A DNA stretch of 64,000 nucleotides from Omphiscola glabra (lineage: Eukaryota; Mollusca; Gastropoda; Lymnaeidae), in assembly GCA_964017045.1 (NCBI GenBank), contig OZ024794.1, positions 53,854,608-53,918,607 of the forward strand, in the 5' to 3' direction. Numbering within the stretch: the stretch's first letter is position 1; each line of letters starts with the position of its first letter. Under the pieces are notes generated by a model, which was not told the DNA's origin, made no database searches, and worked only from the letters and a program-made list of their open reading frames with translations. A program made the translations under genes and the position numbers. Below, one piece after another: positions 55,080-64,000 of the stretch.

Positions 55080-58000
55080 TGTATTTGAAAATGTAGTGAG
55101 TTGTGAACGAATTGATGAGTTACTTGTAAAGTTAAATGGTGATGATTAGTTGAAGTAGTAAAAGAATTAATAAAATAATTAAAGCCTGCATATTAAATGG
55201 AATAATGTTAAAGAGATTGTAATGTTACGGTAGTAAAAGAAAGACATTGTAAAGCTAGTAAAAGAGATTGTAATGCTAGTAAAAGAAAAGAGATAGTAAT
55301 TTTCCTAGTTCATATAAGATTATATGTGCATATTCAGGATGGTCAGAAATTCTGATGAGCCAAAATATCCGTTTAATTTAACAAACTCATATGTTCAATG
55401 CCTTACCATTTGAAGAGAAAATCTATGAAGGAAAGACTGACTCTGAAAGAATATTATGCCATAAAGTTTTGTGTTAAATATGCTGTTAAAGAGTTGTTGT
55501 TGTTTCTTCTAGCAATACTCAATATCAACAGCTGATTTTTCATATTTAACCAGTTATATTCAATTCACCATGGTGCTAAATAAAATGCATTAGTTCCCAT
55601 TGATCCTTTTCCTCATCAAATAGCATTATCTTTACTAACAGTGTGGACAGCTTCTTAGTAATTATTTTTATTTGAAGGTTTACTGTCATTTATATTCATA
55701 ATATGTATGTTAAACAATGGAATGATTTTCATCTTTCTTGTGTTCATAAATCAAGTGCAATGAAGGATGTGGTTCCACATTATATGAGTTTGTTACCTGT
55801 AATCACCGTTTGAACACTGATTTGTCTCCCCAACTATTGAGGCTCAATTTTAACTTTTTCACCTGCTGATAAGCAATTTGTAAGATATTTCAACCATTTT
55901 TTGAAGACCTACTAACCGTTCCTTTCCTCCCTCATATTCACAGACTATGACAACCTTACATTTTAGCCGATGTGAACATTTGTTGTAATAAAAACATTTC
56001 AGTTTATGGTGTTTGAATGAATGTTTTAATTTTAATGTTGGCAACGCTCCCCCATTTGATTGGATGAGAATTACCAAATAAAATGCAATCAGAATTTTCA
56101 GAAATGAAACATTCTAAAAATAAGATTTTGGGGAATTAAACGTAATAATTTTTTTTAACTTTATCAGCAAACGTGTATCAATAAATATTGCCATTTTGTA
56201 ATTAAAAATTCCCATTTTTAACATCACAAGAGTCCCCATTCTTTAATATATGAGTTAATCTGAGCAATAAGAAAACATTGTAGTATTATTCCCTATTTAG
56301 AAACAAATTTCAGTCTCAAGAGTTGTAACCATCTAAGCCTGTAATCACAATGTTAAATTCAGAGAATGGGATGTCCATAAATTAAGTGCCAGATATATTG
56401 TCTATTTGTACATAAAAAAACAAAATGTATATATTGTACTCAATCTTACATTTTTCTCTCAATAATATATGGAAAAGACCTTTATTTCAAGTGGGAGAAT
56501 ATATTAAATTACATTATATTCATAAATTTGTATCGCTAAAGTTGTAAACAGTTGCTCACTAACCTTATGCAGTAATGCTATTTATTGGAAAGTCCTTGCA
56601 CTATACAGAAAGAAAGTATTTCTAACTTTCATGGAACTTGTTACTACCAAATAAATAATATTTAACACCAAAATGGCAACCATAAAAGGCTTGTATATTA
56701 ATAAATTATTTAATTTATAGAAGACCAAAACTGGTTTGTTTAATCATATTTTTTTTAAAAATTCTTGCATATTCCCAGCTGCAATGACAAACATCATGTT
56801 TAACTTTTGAAAAAAGCAAGTTAATCAATTTTGGATTATCTTTTAAAAAAAAAAATTATTTTCTTTAAAACAAGGCCCTTAATATTTTTTTTTATTAGAT
56901 CTGTTCTAGTTTCAACTAAGAAGTATTGTAATATGGGGGGGATGGCTGGTAAGTTTAAAAACCCCTTCATGTCTTATTTGTAAACTAATGCTAAATTCAT
57001 ATGGTAAGTGGTTAACATTAAATATCTTAAAGTAATTAAAAAGAGCTGATTATCATGTTAAGATCTTAGAAATCATAAAACATGTCACCCTTTTTTATCC
57101 AGCACATCCATTGATAAGAGATATAAAATTCCCGTAGATATTAGAGATTAAATTCATTTTTTAAAAACTTATATATTGATAAAATCAAAGAGGGTCTTTT
57201 TTGTGTGCTTTTGTTTGCTGAAGTGTTTGACATCGCCAATGTAACACCTCAAGCAGTTAAATTACATAGGGAACAAATTCATAAATGCCTCAAGGGTTAC
57301 ATATAGCCTTTTTATATACAAAAAAGTCAAATTAAATAATTCAAAACAAATCAATAGTTAAATTTGTGTGAAAATCATCTTTATTTGAACGCTTCAAGAA
57401 AAATGATCCCAGAAAGATGCAAATGGTGATGCAATATTTATAAACAATGATTAGCACAATCGTCAATATAAATGTTTTAGTTGTATTTATTTCTTAAATA
57501 AGGAATGGACTGAACAAATTCACACATTAAAGATATCTACAATAACTGCTTCTTAATAAAGTTATGTCAATAATATTTATATCCATCCTGGAGGGTAGAG
57601 AGAGCAGACCACAGTCAATAACTTTATTGCATAAATACAAGTTAGTTTATTTGCTTACAAAATACATTTTCCTTAGAGGAGTACTCCAGTACAAGCACTC
57701 TAACGTTTGGGTTTACAGATATAAATTAAGTTTCAGCAATATACATACATCTTTGTTAAAATATACAAAATTTATTTATTTAACCTTATGACCAACATCA
57801 CAATATTAAAATGTAAAAATAGAAACAGATCTATTTAGTTGTGCTTGCTATGGTAGAGATGGACTTGTTCAAAAGGAGACTTTCAGGAAATCAAGGTTAG
57901 AATTCTTATGTACTTTTTAAAGAAATAATATTGACATGTTTCCTCATGTTTAGTTTTAAAATCCTTAAATTTTATTTGAAATAGGTGCATAATAATGAAT

Positions 58001-59685
58001 GAATGTGAATCAGCTGGAAAGAGTCCTGCAGAGGTAATATTGTAAATGTAGAAAGTTTAACCAAAAGTTCACTGGATTTTAATGTCTAAATATAAAAAAA
58101 AAAAGTATTTTGATATATTGTATAGAAACACCCCCTCAAAATAAAATTTGTAAAAAATATAAATGATTTGAAAAGATTTTTATGAATATTCAATCTCATG
58201 TAATATTGATTTAAATATTTCTTTTTGCCTGGGGACTTTGTCAAATAAAAAAATTGAGATAAAAAGTTACTGAAGACAGCAGTCTATAGGATAATTCATC
58301 CTAGCACAACAGCCATGAGATAACCACAGCCATTCTGTGGCACAGCTATAACACACATCAAAATATACAAGCATGGAGAACATTAATGAAAGCATGACAT
58401 GTCAGTTTAATTGTACTGTAGATACATTTAATTGGTGTATAATTTCATCTTTTACTGCATTTTCAAGGATTGGTGCAAATATAATAAGTCAATTGTGTTA
58501 TTCTAATGCAAGGTTTTTATAATGTTAAAACAATACAAACATTATCAACTCACAGAGAAGCTAAACAAGTTTCAAATAATGATACCAATACCTGGAATTT
58601 AAAAATAAAAATTTTTTGGCTTTAATCAACTCAATCGTTTAATTTCATGTACTTTTTTTAAAATAGTGAATTAAGATTTCTTAAGATGTACTTTGTCTAA
58701 CTGCATTTGTGAGATAATAAGTGATAAACTCTCCTTAAAATTTGAAACTGAACAAAATTTAATAACACCGAGATGAATGGGAGATGAATATTTATAGTTG
58801 GATAATTCTTCATCACCTTCTATAATAAATAATATATAGTATTTTTTAAAAATAGCACTTTTACAATTATACATCTTCAAACATAAAAAATAATTGGGCG
58901 TCAGTGTACTCAAAACATATAACAACTTAGAACAATTTACTATGGATATATCAATTCTTCCTTAAACTACTTGCAACATAATTTTTTATAAACTCATGAA
59001 ATATATGATCCATCATTTGAAATAATAAAACATAAACCATCTTTTTCTTATTTAAACAACAATCAGTAGCATGAACATGAAAGATCAAATATTTAAGTTA
59101 ATGGTATAAATAACACATTGCCTTACCATATGTAGTAATATGGAATCCACTAGAAAAATGGTAACAAAAAATTAATGATGAGATTCAACTAAAATTTCAC
59201 GCTACAAAAGTAAAAATATTGAAATGTTTACAGCTTTTAGTTAAACATTGCCAGAGTGCTTACTATTCATAGCATATTGATAGAAAAAAGTCATGAAAAG
59301 AACTAGTGAACTACACAGAATTGATGACACCCAGAGATAAAAATTTTGATGAGGACAGGGCACCAGTGATAGGGTAACATAAGTACTTACAACAATGTCT
59401 GTGGAGGGCAAACGACATAGAAGATGCAATCCTGAACCATACTTAATTTCAGTCAAACAAACAAAATTCCTACTCAATATGTGTACATTATTAGAGAATT
59501 TCTCTTTTTCTTACTAATTTTAAGCAATTAAAATTTCAAACACAAAAATAATGATTACAGAAATAGCTAACCATAGTATGTCCATCAAAACTGCTTGTAG
59601 TGGGATAATTGTATTATTAATTGTTATAAGAATAATTTTATGTAACTGTTTTTAAATGTCATGTTTCTTTTTGCTAATTGTTATG
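55080..59685. other. AT-rich convergent intergenic/3'-UTR sequence
   Basis: The sequence is strongly AT-rich and, unlike the first 54 kb, contains no tandem arrays, MITEs or coding frames that I can support. It lies between the 3' ends of two convergent genes and may include long 3' UTRs. Confidence 0.6.
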
Positions 59686-59689
59686 TGAA

Positions 59690-59756
59690 GCGCGGTGAGC
59701 CTAGCCCTAGTCTGGGGTACCACGCTATATAAGACCACTTTAATAATAATAATAAT
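59690..59756 (+). mobile_element. isolated LINE 3' tail
   Basis: The sequence gcgcggtgagcctagcccta plus gtctggggtaccacgctatataag and an (AAT)n tail matches the 3' end of the LINE at 4555-5727. Two changes weaken the hairpin stems (CTAGTCT for CTAGGCT, ACCACGC for ACCGCGC). No polymerase sequence precedes it, so it is a severely 5'-truncated copy or a SINE using the same tail. Confidence 0.85.
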
Positions 59757-62701
59757 TAAATACTAAGCTGCAGCAAAGAAGACTAACCAAAAACCGAGTA
59801 AAAATATAGTAATAAACTCAAAGTTTGGGAAATATAACTGGACTAAGTTGGTTCAAGTACATGCCAAGCAAATGCAAAGCCCAGATAAAACTGGTGGACA
59901 ACACAAATGATATGTGATTTTGGTAACATACACAGCTCTGTCTTGATAAAAGTGCACGTTACACAATACTTATACAAACAATCATAAATTTATAGTTATA
60001 CTATCAATATTTACATTAGTCTAACATTGTGTGATATGAAATATGAAGCTGGTGTTATACTGTATGTGACAATAATACTGTACATTGTTGTGTTGTTGAC
60101 ATAACAGGGCTTGATGTCCATATTATAAGACAGTTTACATAGATGAAATTGTGCTAATGGTTTACCTCTTGGCTCTGACAGATAGTTAACACAATGTTGA
60201 AAAGCACCTGTCCATAATTGGAGGCAGTCATCTTTTTTTCATTAGCATTTTCTCTGTTTATAGTAATACAAATGAAATGTTGAAGATGGAGATTTAAAAA
60301 TAAAATTTTATAATGTTTTGAAAATAAGTTTTCATTTAGAAATTTTTCTCAGCTAGAACATGAAATTTTCTCCAGTATGAAATGTTAATGTATCAAATGA
60401 TTGGACTACACTTATGAAATGGACAACAGTTAGGAAATATATGTTTGCATGCATCCAGTCATTGGCAATTTCTACACTTAGCCTTACAAAAAAAATATAA
60501 TAACTTGAGAATGTCAGTAAATAAGACAGAAAAATAATAATGTGTATTTTATATTTTTTATCCAAAGACAAATATTTGGACATAAGTTTTACAGTTTTTA
60601 ATTCACCACATATCTTTTAAGTTATTGTCTTTTAATTTATTATAAAATTGAACAGTGTAGTTGTCTAGTACAAAGAACCTAACAATAAAGAATAATAAAA
60701 ATATTTTTCAATAATTGTAAGGATACAGTAAACTTCAACATATATTAACAACCAATTTTTTTTAGAGTAAACTCTGACTACTCTGCCTATCATAATTTTA
60801 AGACTAATCCTAATTTGTCAGCAAAATATTTTAATATTGTCAAAAATACACACATTTTGGGAAAATCTTATTGTTCAGAACTAATTTCAATTTGCTGGAT
60901 GTCTAAAACTGCATCATTCTTAAAAATTTCCAAACACAAAACACTTTTTGGTGTTAACTTATGACCATTAATAATAATCAAGCTGAATGCATCTCAAGGC
61001 AGCAGTAGTGGAAAATAAAAAGATGATCCAATTAAGCCATCAAATATCTACAACCCTTAGAAAACACTCAGTTTGTAATTATTTTACTATTAATGTGACA
61101 ATAATACAAGTAGTCTCATTTTTGCAATAGCTTACCTTAAAATCAATTTACTCATTTAATAATGCTAAACATTTGTATATTTCAATTTTTTCTCATTTCA
61201 TACTATTAAGTATTATTACAGTTTCTTGCCTGTTGTTATGAACGAACCAAAAGAATAATGTTTAAAATGTAGTTCCATATATAGGCCCTGCCATTTATAA
61301 AACACAGATTATCTATCAAATGCAAATCAGTCATAAATTAAAGTGTTTTTTTATTTTAAAGTAAGTGAATTGACATAATGGTGGTATACCATGCAAAGAC
61401 ATTACAGTCAACTGTTGAAAAAATGAATCATATCTTGAGAGGATCTACAAGAATGTATTGCTAATGAAATACTGCAATCACATAGAACCATATTTAATAT
61501 GTTGAATTGAAATTTATGATTTAGAACACAAGTCCACCAGTTACTCAATCAAAGAAGGTGACCTAATGTTGTTTGAATAAAACCTTAAAGAAACTTCCTT
61601 TATTTAAAAATATAACAAACAATAAAATTAGTAAAAACAAACAATTTTAGTTTGTCTAAGCCAGTCATCATAAACATGGTACATTTATAGGATACAACTT
61701 GCAAAATGAATGCTAACTTTATTTTTTCATTCTATGTCTCTTAAACTAAAAGCTGGAAATCAGGATTTGAGATGTGTATACCACAACAAAAACAATTTAG
61801 CATGTGGACTATTCACATTATCTTTAGGACATTGTCGGTTTTTTTTTTTTTTTTAGGTAAATGTAACTTAATGTTACAATAAATGCCTTAGTAAAAAAAG
61901 ATGTCCAGATAAAATAATGAAACACCAAGATCTTAGAATAATCGAAAATTTGTTCCAAATATTTATATTTTTCCTATAAAAAATTGTTGTTTTAAATCAA
62001 GTAAAAAACACATCCTTCAATTCTAAGCAGATTTCTAAGAACAATGGAGTAAATTGGGCATATATATATATATAAAAGTCATAAATTTATCAAATTACAC
62101 TAGAAAATTATGTTAAAAATTAAACACTTTTTAGAGCACCTCAGTACTGGTCAGAATTATGAGCAAAATCCATGAAAGATTGATTCAAGTAACATTTGGT
62201 GGTTTAGCAAGCCTTAAAAGGAATTGTATCAACTCTAAATCTTAAAAGACTAAAATATTTCTCCTTGAAGCAATATTGGGTAACTCCATGTGTGGCAACT
62301 ACACCACAGAGGAACATGGACTGTGATTAAACAATGAGCACAACAATGTGTGGGGAAACTCTAGATCACAACATGGTTCATATTGAAACAGTTCATGTTG
62401 GCCACTGTCTTAGGTGATCAAAAATTCCATCAAAAGAAAATAGATGTTTCTGTTTTCACTTCTCTGCTGTTACATTCAGCAGAAGCTCCTGAAAATTGTT
62501 GACTTAACAATGACACAGATTCCAGTCCAAATTGTAATTGAGCAGAAAGTGAGGGGAGGTCACTGGATGGGTAAACAAAGTAGTCCACAACTGAAAATGA
62601 AGTAGTTCGAATGGCTTGTTTTATGTTATTGAACATTTTCAAGCTCATAAAAGTTTATGAACATCCCAGTGTTGTTTGACAATGTTAGCTGGATGTGTGT
62701 C
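59757..62701. other. AT-rich stretch, probable 3' UTR of the phosphatase gene
   Basis: Nothing recognisable on either strand. The region directly follows the phosphatase stop codon on the minus strand, so part of it should be 3' UTR. I could not fix the polyadenylation site. Confidence 0.5.
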
Positions 62702-62739
62702 TCATCTCCTGAAGTCCTCATGAGGTTTCACAAGACCTT
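62702..62739 (-). CDS. PTPN4: PTP terminal coding exon
   Basis: The acceptor ttgatttcag is followed by [12 protein letters not shown] and TGA (62704-62702). The short charged tail after EGLV is not obviously like other family members. Confidence 0.88.
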
Positions 62740-64000
62740 CTGAAATCAATCAAAATATATTACATTATTAATACTGGCAAAATTAATAATAAAATTATAA
62801 AAATTATTTCCAACATTTATTACAATTCTTTACTTTTTTTCCCCTTCCCGGATTTTAAAGTGTTTTTTTCACGGTAATTATCACCATTTTGCTTAGTACC
62901 ATGCATTGAGCCTAAACAGCTTAGTCACTCCAACGTCAGTTATTTTCACTGGGCAACATCCATATTCAGCTTGTTAGGAGTTTGCCTTATCACCAAGGAT
63001 AGCTGCAATGTTGAGCTGAAAACCCATGCCTACCATTTAATTTGATTGGAAGTCATTCTATTTTTAACTATAATTACCAAAATATGAAAATGATACTTCA
63101 AGAAATTTAAGTTACCATTGTAAACTCGTAGTATTGCCTCACAAACAAATTTGTATTGACTCTGAAATAAATAAATAATTTCTTAGTGAAATAGCCATTG
63201 AAATTCATCAAGTAGTATTAGTATACTAAAAAAACTCATTTGTTAAAATTCATAAATAATATTAATTTTTAAAAATGGTATTTAAGTCTTTGTGGCATCA
63301 TTATGATCATAGATGAACAATTTCTTATTTTAAAATCAAGTCACCTACATCAAATAAATCAATTTAAAAGTTGTCCTTTTTAAGGTTTTTTTTTTTTTTG
63401 TATATAGTACTTCACTTCAAACCCCCAAAAAATATTTTAAATTTATCTCAATTTAATCAAACTGAATAATTATTTGATATTTGACAATTTTAAAAAAAAA
63501 CTATGTAAATAATAAAAATCAAAATAATATAAATAATAATAATAAAAAGGCAGCTTAATTAAAATAAAAATTGAAGACTAAAAACAAACAGAAATTCCAC
63601 TTACAGACGTTTGAATAAGCATAGCTCGTTGATCTCTCATCTGCCGAACAAGGGACAGGGGATAAACAGGCTGGGCAGCTTCTATAAGACACATTGCGGT
63701 TTCCATTGTTATAAGCACACCAGTCCTTCCAATTCCAGCACTAATAATTTGAACAATAATATGTGTAAATAGACTTCTTTAGATGCAAGATTTAAGATGG
63801 ATTTAACATATGGATTACATAGTCAAATATACAAACATCTGTCTTTCAAATAACACTAGTGATAATATTTTGACCACTAGCACTGTTAAAAAAGTTGTCT
63901 GTTAAGGTTTATTATAAAAGCAAAGACACAGATTCAAAACTCTATAAGAAGAAAAAAAGCCATTCTAATACCTGCAATGAACGACTGTGGGCTCAACCAT
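62702..64000 (-). CDS. PTPN4: protein tyrosine phosphatase, PTPN3/PTPN4 class (C-terminal exons)
   Basis: Minus-strand exons 64000-63972, 63740-63605, 63161-63116 and 62739-62702 join in frame with GT-AG introns to about 83 residues ending in TGA. They contain the phosphatase signature [10 protein letters not shown] with the catalytic cysteine and arginine, then [14 protein letters not shown], the QMRDQRAM segment, and the Q-loop block [17 protein letters not shown], which closely follows the C-terminus of the non-receptor FERM-PDZ phosphatases PTPN3/PTPN4. These enzymes remove phosphate from tyrosines of membrane-associated substrates. The FERM, PDZ and most of the catalytic domain lie beyond the window edge. 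PTPN3 versus PTPN4 cannot be separated here; invertebrates generally have a single orthologue. Confidence 0.92.
63116..63161 (-). CDS. PTPN4: PTP exon: Q-loop
   Basis: A 46-nt exon (acceptor tttatttcag, donor gtaact) encodes [15 protein letters not shown] and one base of the next codon. Confidence 0.92.
63605..63740 (-). CDS. PTPN4: PTP exon: P-loop remainder to Q-loop start
   Basis: A 136-nt exon (acceptor tattattag, donor gtaagt) runs from the serine of the P-loop through [16 protein letters not shown] to LIQTS and ends in phase 0. Confidence 0.93.
63972..64000 (-). CDS. PTPN4: PTP exon with catalytic cysteine (partial, cut by window)
   Basis: It encodes MVEPTVVHC and the first two bases of the serine codon, then the donor gtatta. 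The catalytic Cys codon ends two bases before the splice site, so the P-loop is split between exons. Confidence 0.9.

Overview
This is a eukaryotic window, most likely from a mollusc and possibly a heterobranch gastropod. The assignment is an inference. It rests on AT-rich intron/exon architecture, a SUEL-lectin/CUB-like transmembrane receptor, abundant hAT-type MITEs with 8-bp target duplications, L2/CR1-like and Penelope-like retroelements, and degenerate TTAGGG-like DNA. No bacterial genes, rRNA, tRNA or CRISPR array was seen.

Layout. Bases 1-39.8 kb carry no confidently identified host gene. They hold at least twenty tandem arrays with unit lengths of 13-54 bp. The largest is a 4.1-kb array of a 37-bp unit (25768-29912). 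Others are a 15/16-bp CT-rich array (7935-10310), an 18-bp GGATCC-containing array (16640-17790) and a 26-bp array (37566-39448). Between them lie long polypurine/polypyrimidine tracts, a 5'-truncated L2/CR1-like LINE with an open RT C-terminus (4555-5727), a decayed second LINE C-terminus (minus strand, 22988-23280), hAT MITEs, a long foldback element (33640-34068) and other inverted-repeat elements.

Bases 39.8-55.0 kb hold most of one plus-strand gene, of which seven exons can be joined in frame (40142-54997, 569 residues). It encodes a single-pass membrane protein with a SUEL-type lectin-like domain, a CUB-like domain, a short stalk, a transmembrane helix and a tyrosine-rich cytoplasmic tail. 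Ectodomain introns are all phase 1. The start codon and signal-peptide exon were not identified. A triplicated 44-bp repeat carrying TATATAAG lies just upstream. Introns are filled with tandem arrays, hAT MITEs, a Tc1/mariner-like MITE with a nested hAT MITE, and a dead Penelope-like element of about 3.3 kb.

Bases 55.0-62.7 kb are AT-rich convergent intergenic/3'-UTR sequence with an isolated LINE 3' tail. Bases 62.7-64.0 kb hold the last four coding exons, the first of them cut by the window end, of a minus-strand protein tyrosine phosphatase of the PTPN3/PTPN4 (FERM-PDZ-PTP) class. The two host genes converge tail to tail. A tyrosine-rich receptor beside a phosphatase is suggestive, but nothing in the sequence shows a functional link.
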